DNA of 64,000 bases from Oegoconia quadripuncta (lineage: Eukaryota > Arthropoda > Insecta > Lepidoptera > Autostichidae): the NCBI GenBank assembly GCA_949316235.1, contig OX438760.1, positions 3,102,501 to 3,166,500 of the forward strand, read 5' to 3'. Within the stretch, counting starts at the first letter, position 1; each line of letters starts with the position of its first letter. The position numbers and the translations under genes are program-made. Under the pieces are notes generated by a model, which saw only the letters and a program-made list of their open reading frames with translations, was not told the origin of the DNA and made no database searches. Of the stretch, positions 48,049 through 60,017 are shown piece by piece.

Positions 48049-48177
48049 ATAGCCAGTCCCGAAATATATTGAGGTTTCCGGATCAGTACCGCTTCCACCA
48101 TACGCCTCATCTTCTCTTAACATCAGGTGTGATTGAGATCAAGTGCTAATCCGTTGTTTAATATTAAAAAAAAAATG
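48049..48177 (+). repeat. SINE family 1, 3' half
   Basis: ATAGCCAGTCCC to ATCAGGTGTGATTGAGATCAAG and A-run; no head. Confidence 0.75.
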
Positions 48178-48349
48178 GTAAAAGTATGAATTTGCAAAAT
48201 GTAGGTAGGTACCTATTAATAATGAAATGAACAGTATAACATTAATGCTTTAGTATTCAATACATTAATTGCGAATTGAGTTTTTGTCAAGTGCGTTTTT
48301 GTAAAATGCAGGATTACTTGAAAAATGACATTTCGCTTCGTATTAGCAT

Positions 48350-48465
48350 ATAAAGAACATTTATTCCCGAGTCGTGGATGTCTATACAAATATTTATGTA
48401 TGTTTCTCCGTTATCTAATATCCATAGTACAGGCTTTGCTTCTAGATGATTGGTGTGTCTGAATT
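48350..48465 (+). repeat. SINE family 2, 3' part
   Basis: ATTCCCGAGTCGTGGATGTC to CTTCTAGATGATTGGTGTG. Confidence 0.7.
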
Positions 48466-48647
48466 TTTTTCTTTTTTCTTTCTTCAAAGCAGGTAAAGTT
48501 ACACAAATTAACTTTTCTGTCCAATTGTACTGAATCACTGCAACTCATTTAAGTTGCTAAAGTGGACTGACAATTAACTCTTTACAATTTGAAACAACTT
48601 TAATTGCTTCTCGAAGTAGTTAATACCTGATTTAATCATGCCGCGAC

Positions 48648-49224
48648 TAGGGTTGCCAGATGAGAACTAGAAAAAGGAGGGCATGTCGGTCAAAAAAGGA
48701 TAATTTTCTGTAAAAAAGGAGGACATTTAACAATTATACGATTTTTTAATACTATATTACTTTATTTTATTCATATTTAGCTGAACTGCCAATTTTTGCG
48801 AGAAGTTCTTGATTTTTTAACAAATAATCATGAAAATCTTCACATGTCATGGTTTTGAAGTTGTATTGAGTAAGAATTATGGATTTCACTGACGGCACAC
48901 TTAATCTGTTCCTCTCTTTGTTCCACTGAGTATTGATCAGTGAAAAAACTCTTTCCACATTTGCGTTATGTGCGCTTATACAAAAATAAAATTCGCAGAT
49001 TTTGAGCAGTTCTGAGAAGCACTGCTCAAAATCTGCGAATTTTATTTTTGTTCGCAAAGCCCAGAGCTTTTGACTTCGCACGCATGCACGCTCGACACGA
49101 AATGTTGAACGATGTTTAGCGTTTAGCACAAAGGAGGACAAACAGTAGGTTCCCTTACGGACGGGAGGACAAATCATGGAAAAGGAGGACATGTCCTCCT
49201 TTTGGATACCATCTGGCAACCCTA
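48648..49224 (-). mobile_element. Small hAT element with transposase C-terminus
   Basis: Inverted termini TAGGGTTGCCAGATG / CATCTGGCAACCCTA. 8-bp target repeats GCCGCGAC (48640-48647) and GCCGCGAA (49225-49232), 7 of 8 matching. The minus frame 49240-48767 ends with the hAT dimerisation domain: FCISAHNANVERVFSLINTQ, WNKERNRLSV, VKSIIL and HDYLLKNQELL. An inner hairpin (about 48981-49051) duplicates part of the coding sequence in inverted order. The DDE core is lost, so it is nonautonomous. Confidence 0.85.
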
Positions 49225-49487
49225 GCCGCGAACGAACCACCTTCGATTTATCATTCTCCTACCGCAAAATTGAAGAAACATTATCATTATTGATATATAA
49301 TTTATATGTTTGTATACTTACAAACTGTCGTCGTACTACGTAAAAAAATTAACGATCCATCGCTAAAAACACGCCGTTTAGCTCGCTAGCGTTTTTCGCA
49401 AAATTTTGATAACACGTAAGCGTCCTAGAAGTAAAGATAAGGGGGATAAACGTGATGTGAATAGACGTATCGAGTAACCATAATAAT

Positions 49488-49795
49488 AATAAAACCTTTA
49501 TTGCATCAGCCCGTAAACATCCCACTGCAAGGATTTAGGCCTTCCCTCGTATGATCCGTATGGGCTATAGTCCACCACGCTGTCACAATGCCGGTTGGGG
49601 ACTTCACATGCTTCACATATTTCTCAGGCATGCAGGTTACCTCACAGTGTTTTCCTCGCCGTTTAAGAGCAATCGGATAAGAGCACATAAGTAATTAAAA
49701 AAAAAAACTCATTGGTATGGCCTGCCTGGGATTCGAACCCGGACCTCCTAAATAGGGAGACCGTGTCTTAACCGCTGAGCCACCAACGTCTTACA
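49488..49795 (-). repeat. SINE family 3, tRNA-headed
   Basis: The head on the minus strand is GTGGCTCAGCGGTTAAGAC (A box) with GGGTTCGAATCCC (B box). The body has TGGACTATAGCCCATACGG. The 23780-23905 fragment shares it. Confidence 0.75.
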
Positions 49796-49875
49796 ATAAA
49801 TAGTAGCAATCACTATAATATGCAGCAAAAGTTGACGCGTATCCCATGCAGCTTATGTCAAATTGTACTATGTTT

Positions 49876-50079
49876 AACCGCCTCCGTGACTCAATGTAAA
49901 CAATATTGGGTTTACGATTCTGAGTTTGCGGGTTCGATCCCTAGCGGGGTACATGTTTAAGTACTCGATTTGGTTGGTGGTGAGGCATTTTAAATGTCCG
50001 CCTGGCTAGCTATCACCATCTTATTTAAATTTGCCGCCACGCAGCAATGTTAATAGCATTGTTGTGTTCTGGTTGTCTG
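49876..50079 (+). repeat. SINE family 1, 3'-truncated
   Basis: Head and body to TTGTGTTCTGGTTGTC, then unrelated sequence. Confidence 0.85.
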
Positions 50080-50149
50080 GTGTATGTGATCCTCCCACGG
50101 CTAGAACCTTACCTGAGCGACCCCAGAGCGGCGCTCTAACTTCGCCAAC

Positions 50150-50245
50150 ATGGATATTTATATAAATAGACATATATGTTTATCCGTTATCTAGTATCCA
50201 TCGTACAAGCTTTACATAGTTTGGAACTAGATGATTGGTGAAAAA
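50150..50245 (+). repeat. SINE family 2, 3' part
   Basis: GTTTATCCGTTATCTAGTATCC to AACTAGATGATTGGTG. Confidence 0.7.
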
Positions 50246-50697
50246 ACAAGGTAGGTTAGAATAATTTATTGAAACATACAAAATATAGTCATTGTTATAA
50301 AAGTTATGATACTTTGGGTAAATTATTGGCAACTGATTGGCAGTTTGTGAAATAATAATATAAAAAAACCGTTTTATAAGATATGGAAATTGTTATATAT
50401 GCTTCAGCACTGGATTGGACTCCATGTCCCTGAAAATGAAGGAAAGATCAAGTCAAAATTAAGCCGAAAGGAGTTATTAGCATAGCTCGGAATAGGTATA
50501 TCGATTTGTAAACGCTTTATTGTACAAAGTAGTGAAAAGGGGCAGCGCCGATGCCAGACATTTAAATTTAAATATCCAAATCGGACAATTTTGTCCACGA
50601 TGAAGGAATGTATGGTACCCCGTATGAGTACTCTATGCCGTAGTGTAGACGGAGAACAAAATGGTCTTACATTTATTTTCGTTGTTCTTGAATATTT

Positions 50698-50942
50698 TTT
50701 TTATTCTAAACGGGTTGGTAGTTGACCTCAATCACACCTTATGTTAATTGAAGATGAGGTCGAAGGTGGAAGCGTACTGACCCGGAAACCCCAACACATT
50801 TGGGGGGACTGGCTATCTTATCTCTGACAACCGGAACACAACAATGCTATTAACATTGCTGCTTGGCGGCAGATTTAGATAAGATGGTGGTAACTAGCCA
50901 GACGGACATTTAAAATGCCCTGCCACCAACCAAAACGAGTAC
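50698..50942 (-). repeat. SINE family 1, head missing
   Basis: Tail and body to the ACCAACCAAAACGAGTAC point; the rest is absent. An oppositely oriented tail remnant of the same family is at 51021-51058. Confidence 0.8.
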
Positions 50943-51242
50943 AAACTAATGAGCAGGGTGAGCATTCTGGCATCACATTTTGCTGGAATCCTCATTCTCA
51001 TACGCTGTCTGCTTTGCCGCTGAGGTCAAGTAAGAACCCGTCGTGCATAAAAAAAAATACTCTTAAACTACAGTTGTACAATTTTTTCCCTTTAGACACT
51101 ATTTCAGTACAGTTTTTTGACATTAACAAAATAGCTGAATTCTACTTTGTGTATTCAAGCACACGTATACGTTAAATTTTTACTTTTCTCTTCAGTTTGA
51201 AAACAATGGTTAGGTACATTTTTTTATGCGACTTATCGCGTG

Positions 51243-51950
51243 CCTAACATTATTGTAGACTAGCATTATTGTGTGACTAGCATTATTGTGTGACTAGCAT
51301 TATTGTGTGACTAGCATTATTGTGTGACTAGCATTATTGTGTGACTAGCATTATTGTGTGACTAGCATTATTGTGTGACTAGCATTATTGTGTGACTAGC
51401 ATTATTGTGTGACTAGTATTATTGTGTGACTAGCATTATTGTGTGACTAGCATTATTGTGTGACTAGTATTATTGTGTGACTAGCATTATTGTGTGACTA
51501 GCATTATTGTGTGACTAGTATTATTGTGTGACTAGCATTATTGTGTGACTAGTATTATTGTGTGACTAGCATTATTGTGTGACTAGCATTATTGTGTGAC
51601 TAGTATTATTGTGTGACTAACATTATTGTGTGACTAGCATTATTGTGTGACTAGTATTATTGTGTGACTAGCATTATTGTGTGACTAGTATTATTGTGTG
51701 ACTAGCATTATTGTGTGACTAGCATTATTGTGTGACTAGCATTATTGTGTGACTAGCATTATTGTGTGACTAGCATTATTGTGTGACAAGCATTATTGTG
51801 TGACTAGCATTATTGTGTGACAAGCATTATTGTGTGACTAGCATTATTGTGTGCCTAGCATTATTGTGTGACTAGCATTATTGTGTGACTCGCATTATTG
51901 TGTGCCTAGCATTATTGGGTGTCTAACATTATTGTGTGACTAGCATTATA
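51243..51950 (+). repeat. 17-bp minisatellite, about 41 units
   Basis: The unit ATTATTGTGTGACTAGC is repeated head to tail with few variants (TAGT for TAGC, ACAAGC, GCCTAGC, one TAACAT). The most degenerate units lie at the high-coordinate end. It begins about 170 bp beyond the CCDC42-like stop codon. Confidence 0.97.
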
Positions 51951-52123
51951 AGTGTCTACTCCTTTTCTAATTATATAGGTACTTAATTCTTCATAATATT
52001 AATATTTGCATGATTCTTAAAATCTAACGACTTAACAATGTAACAGTCCACCGCAGTTTCTATATCGTGGAACCATTTTTGCCTCTACTTACGCTTCTAG
52101 CCCTTAGATCAGATCTCCATAAC

Positions 52124-52390
52124 TCACTTCTCCTTAGACCTCCTCTGTGCAATCCTATAAATCCTCCTTAGCTCCAGCAGCGCCCTCATGATAACCACCA
52201 GCTGCTGCTCGAAGTCGGAAGTCTTCACGTCAATAGCCAGACCTTTGTGCTTGCAGATCTTCACATAAAGGCTCCATATAGCCGAGCGCACGTGGCAGAG
52301 CTCCACATGGCGTTTCGCTGCGGTCTCCTTGAGACGGTTCAGGGCCAACTCCCATTTGATAACCCTGTTTCTTACTTTGTCGTAGCGCCA
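52124..52390 (-). CDS. Ccdc42: CCDC42-like exon 6 and stop
   Basis: 267 bp after acceptor TTTTTCTTCAG. It encodes WRYDKVRNRVIKWELALNRL and ends RRIYRIAQRRSKEK before TGA. No AATAAA is seen between the stop and the minisatellite at 51950. Confidence 0.85.
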   Translation of the reverse strand, partial: WRYDKVRNRVIKWELALNRLKETAAKRHVELCHVRSAIWSLYVKICKHKGLAIDVKTSDFEQQLVVIMRALLELRRIYRIAQRRSKEK

Positions 52391-55300
52391 CTGAAGAAAA
52401 ATAATTAAATAAATAAATAATAATAATAATAAATATGCTTGACATACGCACAGCGCCATCTAGTTCCACTTTAAGCCACTATAGGCTTGTGTTGTGGATA
52501 CCAGATGGTTGATATACTACATAAATACATTTTTTTTAAATAAATACTTATTATAAATGAAAACATCCATAACTCGGGTACACAATGTCTGTATTCATCA
52601 CACAAACATATGCCCCTAGCGGGATTCGAACCCGCAACCTTTTGGTATAGTGGTCAGAGTTGCTAACCACTACAACAAACAGGTGGTATTTATTCACCAC
52701 AAAGTTAATTTAACAAGTAATTAATTGATAATAAATTAGGTCAAACTGTGATGAAAAGGTAAGGGACTCAGCAGATTTGCTGATTTTCAGTCCCCCCCAA
52801 GTAAAATAGTTGCTGCCACCAAGGAATTAATTATTATTAATCTATGAATAAATTTAAACATTAACTAAAAGTAAACAAAAAGAAAAAACTTTATCTAAAA
52901 TCAACTCAAAAATAATTGCAAGTGATAAACCATAAAAAGCTAGACACGAGAAGGTATCATATAGGTAGGTATTTGGTAAATTTTCAATACTGTGTGATTG
53001 TGCGAGTGAGTTTAATTGTTTTCTAATTATTATTACTATAATAATTAAATTCAAAAGGTTTTGCGGTCAGGTTTAACCGCCTCCGTGGCTCAATGTAAAC
53101 AACATTAGGTTTACGATTCGGAGGTCGCGGGCTCGATCCCCAGCGGGGTGCATGTTTAAGTACTCGGTTTGGTTGGTGGTAGGGCATTTTAAAATGTCCG
53201 CCTGGCTAGCTACCACCATCTTATCTAAATCTGCCGCCAAGCAGCAATGTTAATAGCATTGTTGTGTTCCGGTTGTCAGAGATAAGATAGCCAGTCCCCC
53301 AAATGTGTTGGGGTTTCCGGGTCAGTACGCTTCCACCTTCGACCTCATCTTCACTTAACATCAGGTGTGATTGAGGTCAAGTACGAACCCGTCGTGCATA
53401 AAAAAAAAAGGTGGCGCTGGTATCGTCGAAAATGGCACTTACAGTAATTTCATATTACTACTAACCGTCAAATGAGACTGACCACCACTTAGCACATCAA
53501 CAAGTGTGAGTGACTTTGATTACTTATTATCATCAAAGCTTGAAAGAATCCGGTGAGTCTCTTTTTAATAAGAGTTGTCCATGAAATTTGAGCAGCAGGG
53601 ATTGTAGACTATTTCACATGAATCCCACAGGTTGCATACGAGGGCCAAGTTGAATGGCATTAGGGCATGCAAATGTTTACCCTTCACCGGTAAGCATCAC
53701 AAGTTCCATGATCACAATTAAATCTTATGATTTGTGTGTGGGTAAGTGACCCATTACCTCGTTTTATTAAATTTCAAGTGCCAAAGAGACATTTTCTTCA
53801 TTAACTCATGCATTCATGTTACATCGCATCATACACAATATTGCCACCAGTTAGAGTGATAAGTTTGTTTGAGACTCCAACATCCTCAGCTATGGATACA
53901 GATGAAATAATGAACATTCTGATATCCAGCTTGACATAACATCGCAGTTCCTCGAACAACCCTTTACCACGAGATGCTGTATAACGTCCCAGTCGCTAGC
54001 ATAGCAAGGCCCGGTTTCCCCGACATATTACAAAAAAAAAATAGGTATTTGTGTATCAACCATCCGGTATCCATAATACAAGCCAAGTTGCCTAGTGTGG
54101 AACTAGATGGCGTTGTGTGCAAAGATATGTAAAAAGGTATAATTGTATATATCAGCGATCTGGTATCCATAATACAAGCCTAGTTCCTTAGTGTAGAACT
54201 AGATGGCGTTGTGTGTAACTACGTCCATAGATTTTTATTTATTATTATTGTGGCAGGCTGTAAGGGTTTTTTGTTTCATATTGTAAGATGATGGAAACTT
54301 ACTCTCAAGTTAGCCAATGTGTTGTTGAGTCCCATTATGAAGAGCTTCTTCTCCTCAGTCAGCTCTGCGATCTCTTGGCGAGCATTCTCCAACATTTCCA
54401 AGTCTCTTTCCTGGCGCTCAGCTAGAGTACTCTTAGCAGCCGCTGAAGAGTAAAAAAATTAAGGCATTATAAAGGAACATTTTAAAAAATAAACTCTTAC
54501 CCGACTGACCAAGAAAGGAAGGTACTGATTTTAGATTTTTTTCTCCTTCAATAGTAGACATAGTGTAGACGTAATGCAAAACTGAACAGAGTTAGTATTT
54601 CAGGACAGCCCCTCAGTTACAGTGTTTAAGAAAAGTTTAAAAGAGAGGTAATCTCTCCCATCTTTCATTAATTATTACATAATATTTTATGATATGTAAA
54701 TATTTCGGAGTAGGTAGGTAGCACTCTCTGTCTCGTATACTATTTCCTTGTAATAACCCCATAGAAAGAAATCTATGGGGTTTAGGTCAGGGGAACGTGG
54801 TGGCCATCGAATGTGTCCCCCTCTTCCGATCCAGCGACTAGGAAAAGTTCTGTGTGCTCGGATAGGTGACTTTGTACATGAGGGTTGAGAGTAAATCGTA
54901 TTTAAAGCTAAAAATATTAAAATCTTAGAAGTTCGAAAGTTTTGAAAAAGCGACCTTTATGATAAAATAATCTAATAACTTTTAAATTAATAAGAGTAAC
55001 CCAGTGTTACACATCTCAAAAGAATCTGTATGGAATGGGCAACTTTTTGTGATACGTGGTCAACTTTCTCTAGTACATTTTTTTCCCATAGCAATCGCTT
55101 GAAAATTGAGTGAAATTTTTGGCAGACCAATGTCTTTGTATTCAATCTTTTTTTTTTTTGTAGGAATCATGTCTGCTATCGACATAAAAGTATTAAAACA
55201 TGAAAGTCACATGCTCGAACAAGCATCGTGAAAAAAAAATTAAGCTGATAGCTTTGCTAGTTTTCTTTTAAAAAATTTTTTTGTATAAGCACTATTCGAT

Positions 55301-58300
55301 AATATGAAAATGTAAAAAAATGATAATAACTTTTGAACCGTCAAAAATGGCACCGACATTCATAGGGTTAAAAAGTTTGGGAATGACCTTCCCCATGCCC
55401 CTGTTCGATTTGATCCATACTTCCAGGGACACCCTGTATAAGGTGTAACAAAATTAACCCGACAAACGTTGGCAATTGCACGTAAGTACATTACAATATA
55501 ATAATATATTCATTAAAAAATCTAGCCTTAAAAATTTTGTTTCCGAGTAAAAAAATTAAATGTAAGTAAAATACAAATTAACAGACTTACTTCATTTCGA
55601 TTGTAACTTGTTTTATCAATGAGAAAAAACAGGCAACGTTCCATTGATATGGAAGACACCAAATAGGGTGGCGGGGCACAGGGCGCAACCAATCACAGCA
55701 AGTCGCGGCGCCGGGGCAACACAGACCAACTACCCTACTAAAGATGCGGAGAGCTGTTTCTGCCAAAACATCGATTCATGTGGTGGTTGGTCTGTGCCTT
55801 TCGGCGTATTTAAAGATACCGCGGCACGTGTTTGTATGTTGTGGGTATTAAGGTCCAACTCACAAAATTTATATTTGTAAATTATTTTTTTTAATAAACT
55901 CTGGCGGGAACTCGGCGAGTGAAGTAGCATTTTTCTTTATAATACTTATAATTTGTGCATTCTGACTTTTGAAGCTTAATAATGGCAGAATATTGTGCAG
56001 CAAACGTTAATGATGGTGTACAAGTGAAGGGAAGTGTAAATTAAAATGCGTAACGGAGTTTTCGGGTTCCCACAAGAAGCCGCCAAAATCTTTTGTAAAG
56101 CATTCTGCCACTTTACTGAAGAATGACTTGACCGTGACTAGACTCTGTATACGCCAAGTATACGACGAATTACTTGTTTTGACTGAGACTGACTTACGAA
56201 CTGAAGAAATAAGATAAATAGGACATGGCTGTTATGTGCTAGATCCCTTTGCCTTCTCCTAGAGGAGAAAATAAAACTAAAAAAAAAAATGAATACACTC
56301 TGTTAACGCTGTTAACTTGAATGTTTTATTTTTTTATTAATAGGTACATTCTATACATACATCCTGCGAAATTTGTCGGGTTAATTTTGTTTTATATTTC
56401 AAGTAAGTTTTATATTGGTAATTTTTTTAAATTAATTTATTATCTGTTGTAGTATTATGTTTTCTTTTGCACACAATTTGTTTGCTAAACCCCAAATTCA
56501 CTCCAATTCCTACTTCAACGTTGAATGGAAGATATTTCTTATAGAGATAAGTCCACCTTTCTATATGACCTGTCGTTTGTACTCTGATATAATCTAACGT
56601 TCTGGTGCAATAAAAAAATATAAAACGTGTGCGAATGAACCACCCAGGTAGATTGCAGTGGTCACCTTACCTAAAGCTTCATATCGATTCAATACATCCA
56701 ACGGTTGTTTAAACTCAGGATAATTGTGCACCACAGACATTAAATAATCCTGTAACAGATTTAGATAAACATAAATAACATATATAAGATTAAACACTTT
56801 TAATTAGTTTTAGGTTAATTTGCTACACCCTATAAGACATGTGCATATACTAGTTTTAAGAACTGTGCATGTAATCTTGCGGAGAGCGGAGTTATACGCT
56901 TTCTGATAATTGTGAAAAACATCTCGATGTGTGCACTATGAGCACACTATGAGAGGTGCCAATGTGCCAATTTTGTTGTGCTTTACATACATAATCAACA
57001 TAAAACCATAGACTCGTTCTCCGCGAGCGGAGAGCGGAGTTATACGCTTTCTGATAATTGTGAAAAAGCAGTCCGTTTGTGCCTCAGTTAACATATTAGA
57101 TCGTGGCAGTTCAAAGAGCAACCTGAACGCGTATACCATGCCACAAAGAAGCTATTTGATCCTTTTCTATTTCTTTATCTCATAATGTAAAAATGAATGT
57201 CTCTAAGTGGTTCTGGCAGAATGAACAGTCCTTCGGACCCTCACGTGTCTTGTTATCATTTTTAACAAATTTTGTAAAACTATTGCTTTAAAAGGTTAAG
57301 TGACTTGTATCATGGTCAATAAATTTATCCCATTCTACTCTATTTAATCTTTACCTCATAAATGGTGTAATCTTTAACTTGCTTCTCCATTAGCTCCTTC
57401 ACCTCCTCCATTTCATCGACACGCTGTCGCATCGCTTCTGTCTCCCTAGTCTTCCGGTCCAGGACCTCGGTGTCTTCTTCCATCTTCCGTTCAGCTCGGT
57501 CGCGTTTCTCCTGGTTCTCTCTTATGAACTGTTCGACAGATAACAGTCTGAATTAGGGAACTAGTGTGCGTCGCCGATTTTGCCTTGCCTCATTCACTCT
57601 CATAAAGTTGTTCATAAGTCGGTTTAGGGTGCTCTTGACTACAAGAATACAAGTTTTTATATCTTCATTTGTATAATTTTGCGGATATCAAATTGATTGG
57701 GAATTTCTGGACGGGAAAAGCTGAGGAGAGAGTGCGGTAGTATATTTTGGATACGGTAGGTAGCCTATGCGCTGCAAGAATGTTTCGTGGTGACGGTGAA
57801 TAGTTTTGTAAAAGAAACTCTAAAAAACTCATTACTTATTCTTCAACTTACAGCTACGAGTATTACTTGTGTTACTTACTTTACTACTTACTTAACTTAC
57901 CTTATTGAAACTGATAAAGGACTCTTTCAGCAGCAACTCTTTGGAGCGCAGGTCGGCCCACTTCTCGTCCATAACTTCCCTGTTCTTCTTCTCTTCTTCC
58001 CTCTTCTGTGCCAACTTTTCGTCGGCCTCCATGAGGTCACGGCGGGCCTGCTCCATGAGAACTTGCGGAGTGGGACGCGCCACGTCCCATGCTGGGTATT
58101 TTCTATTTCAAAAACACACAACACACTTCAGCAAAAGGTCGTACCTAAAAAGGCTTTACATCTTATCGTTCTTTTAACTATAGGACGTTCATGGCCCATA
58201 GATTTTGAGAGCGACTGGTTGGAAGCGGTCTACATCCACCGACTTCCCGTGACCATCATTCTGAACCGATTGTACTAAAATTTCAACGGCACCACGCTGA

Positions 58301-58617
58301 TGGTATCTTCTTTCATTTACAAAAAAATCAAGCTAATCAACAGCCGCATCCCAGAGTTAGTTACCGTTGTACATAAATTAAAAAAAATACCAACGGCCGA
58401 ATTGAGAACCTTCTCCTTTTTGAAGTCGGTTAAAAAATAAGTCGACCGTCCACCTTGTATGATGTATTTACTCGTTGGGGCCAAGGCATTTAAGGCATAC
58501 TCACTTTACCATCCTCTCTGTTTCCATTAACGATTTGTAATACTCCGCCGTGGACTCCACCGGTGGGCCATGAGGAATGGCAATCGGCGCCAAGTCCTTC
58601 AGAATTACCTTTTTCAT
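52124..58617 (-). CDS. Ccdc42: CCDC42/CFAP73-like coiled-coil axonemal protein, complete, six exons
   Basis: This family (DUF4200 coiled-coil proteins CCDC42 and CFAP73/MIA2) acts in cilia and sperm flagella, in the axonemal inner-dynein/MIA region or manchette. Six exons join in frame for 324 codons, close to the ~316 residues of mammalian CCDC42. The sequence is almost wholly charged alpha-helix. Residues about 50-165 are the DUF4200-type coiled coil (EKLAQKREEEKKNREVM, ELLLKESFISFNK|FIRENQEKRDRA). The next block contains VHNYPEFKQPLDVLNRYEAL, matching the family's RYETLA motif. Then come a second coiled coil (LAERQERDLEMLENARQEI) and a C-terminal helix (KVRNRVIKWELALNRLKE). No signal peptide or membrane segment is seen. 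In moths such genes are usually testis-biased; that is family knowledge, not visible here. CCDC42 versus CFAP73 is not resolved. Confidence 0.85.
52440..52684 (-). repeat. SINE family 2 in the last CCDC42-like intron
   Basis: Full length: tail CAGCGCCATCTAGTTCCAC, B box GGGTTCGAATCCC, head ending CAAACAGGTGG. Confidence 0.88.
53075..53409 (+). repeat. SINE family 1, near-consensus copy
   Basis: An intact head, body, tail and A-run, close to the apparent consensus, suggests a young insertion. It lies in CCDC42-like intron 5. 53410-54030 shows nothing else. Confidence 0.92.
54030..54225 (+). repeat. Two SINE family 2 tails in tandem
   Basis: TGTGGAACTAGATGGCG... at about 54098 and TGTAGAACTAGATGGCG at about 54197, each preceded by CTGGTATCCATAATACAAGCC-type sequence. 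Confidence 0.7.
54303..54442 (-). CDS. Ccdc42: CCDC42-like exon 5
   Basis: 140 bp between ACTCTTCAG and AGA|GTAAGT; phase 1 in, phase 0 out. It encodes AAKSTLAERQERDLEML and onward to NNTLANLR. Confidence 0.88.
54725..54842 (-). pseudogene. Tc1/mariner-type transposase C-terminal remnant
   Basis: The minus frame reads SRWIGRGGHIRWPPRSPDLN then PIDFFLWGYYKEIVYETE, the conserved end of insect DDE transposases. Too short to be flagged as an ORF. The flanking 54843-55430 may be the decayed rest. Confidence 0.75.
55437..56396. mobile_element. TIR transposon copy B
   Basis: TATAAGGTGTAACAAAATTAACCCGACAAA on the left; TTTGTCGGGTTAATTTTGTTTTATA on the right. It lacks the SINE of copy A and is longer in the middle. 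No transposase seen. Confidence 0.75.
56671..56749 (-). CDS. Ccdc42: CCDC42-like exon 4
   Basis: 79 bp between TCTGTTACAG and TTAG|GTAAGG; phase 0 in, phase 1 out. It encodes DYLMSVVHNYPEF and the NRYEAL motif. Confidence 0.88.
57355..57528 (-). CDS. Ccdc42: CCDC42-like exon 3
   Basis: 174 bp, phase 0 to 0, between TCGAACAG and GAG|GTAAAG. It encodes FIRENQEKRDRAERKMEED and further heptads ending KDYTIYE. Confidence 0.88.
57901..58102 (-). CDS. Ccdc42: CCDC42-like exon 2
   Basis: 202 bp after acceptor TTGAAATAG, which completes a Lys codon. It runs to AAG|GTAAGT, phase 0. It encodes the first coiled coil, ending LLLKESFISFNK. Confidence 0.85.
58505..58617 (-). CDS. Ccdc42: CCDC42-like exon 1
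   Basis: ATG at 58617. 113 bp to donor GGTAAA|GTGAGT, phase 2. It encodes a Pro-rich start (LKDLAPIAIPHGPPVE) and the first helix. GTAAAG five bases earlier is a possible donor but breaks the frame of exon 2. Confidence 0.8.
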
Positions 58618-59003
58618 GTTTAGATTATTTATTGCTGAAGATAACTATTCAAATGTATGTATACACTCCAGCGTTTGAAGTATGTCCGAATATTTACGAA
58701 AGTCAAAAATGTACTCTTGGTTGTCATGTGGTTGCTTAGCAACTAATGCTTCACGGTCACAGAAATTCTGGTTTCCTTAGCAACGGCAGAGATCGCACGT
58801 TTTGTTAACGACAAAGCAAAAAAAAATAGTAGAAGACATATAGGTACTTATATAATATTACTGCGTATGGAAACAATCAAAATTGCACTCAGCATTCCTT
58901 TCCTCAGCTCACAGTACGCACCCTCTCTTCTGGAATATAATAAACCCATCATTGGGCTCGATTTGAGGTGTCGTCACAGATTACTAATAAGTTACTAAAG
59001 TAA

Positions 59004-59760
59004 GTGTCGTGCTTAACCGAGGCTATAAATGCTTGGAGAACTACGTGTCCGAACACAGAGCTACAGGTTTCCCAAATTTCCCAAAGGCCAGCGGGACGAG
59101 CCACTTTGCAAGGTACATGTATAGCTCTGTTTAGTTTCTACATAGATGCCACAGACCCGGCTCGTCTCCTAGCGGTCTTTCAGCGGGAATCTGGACATTG
59201 GTTGCGGGCTTTACCCTCGACCAACATCGGTACCTTGCTGGACAGAACCAATGCGGTCATCATGGTCTTTCTTGTGCTAGAAGCGCCTACCCCGTCACGT
59301 AGCTCTCAATCAAATCATTCGTCGGGCCTTCGTAACTGCTAACGTGCCTGCGATCCTTGAGCCGCCTGGCATATTCTGACGGTATGACATTGCTCCGTGG
59401 AGTTTTGGGAGGCCGCTAGTTAGGGACGCCACGTGTGTAGACACGTTGGCCCTATCCCACATTCCGGCGACGTTGGTGAACCGTGGAGCGGCGGCTGCTG
59501 TAGCTGAAAGCAACAAGCGGCGCAAATACGGAAGTTTAAGTGAGGCTTACGTATTTACGCCTTTTTGGTTGAGACCATAGGATCGTGGGGCCAGAAGCGT
59601 GCCGCTTGGTGAAAAACCTCTCGGCCCGTTTAGGCAATTATCATAGGGCACGAGCAATCCTTGATAACGGGCAGCAAACGCTGTATTATTACGCAGTCAT
59701 TTTGCGCAAAATTAAACACGCATTTAATACAGTCTACTCAGCAAATAAAGGATGTTGGTA
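59004..59760 (+). pseudogene. R1-type LINE ORF fragment, decayed
   Basis: The frame contains HWLRALPSTNIGTLLD, a motif of R1-type LINE ORFs in moths. After frameshifts, related words follow (VNRGAAAAVAESNKRRKY-like at 59475-59530). Many stops. Confidence 0.55.
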
Positions 59761-60017
59761 ATTCGGTCACACAATCCACACAGACTTGTAATATCGACGT
59801 CAAGTCTTTGACCACAGCCCCTACATCAAAGTAAGCCAGACCCCCTTATATTCAATCAAGGGGTAGCCTAAACCTGGAATTATTGGGTTAATTGTCAATG
59901 TATGTTATTATTATTAATGTTATAAACAAAACTGTTATTTGCAATACTTTGACCTACGATCAGGTGTTCTATGGATCTGGACAAATAAAATAAGGATGAG
60001 ATCCTTATTATCCTTAT

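Noticed and set aside
49735..49790. tRNA-like sequence with A and B boxes (also in every SINE head)
   Set aside because: Followed by SINE bodies. No complete cloverleaf with an acceptor stem was found, so they are SINE promoters, not tRNA genes.
51243..51950. CRISPR-like array
   Set aside because: Units are contiguous 17-mers with no unique spacers in a eukaryotic genome; it is a minisatellite.
57787..58278. 163- and 90-codon plus-strand ORFs
   Set aside because: Antisense shadow of CCDC42-like exon 2, whose splice sites and phase agree on the minus strand.
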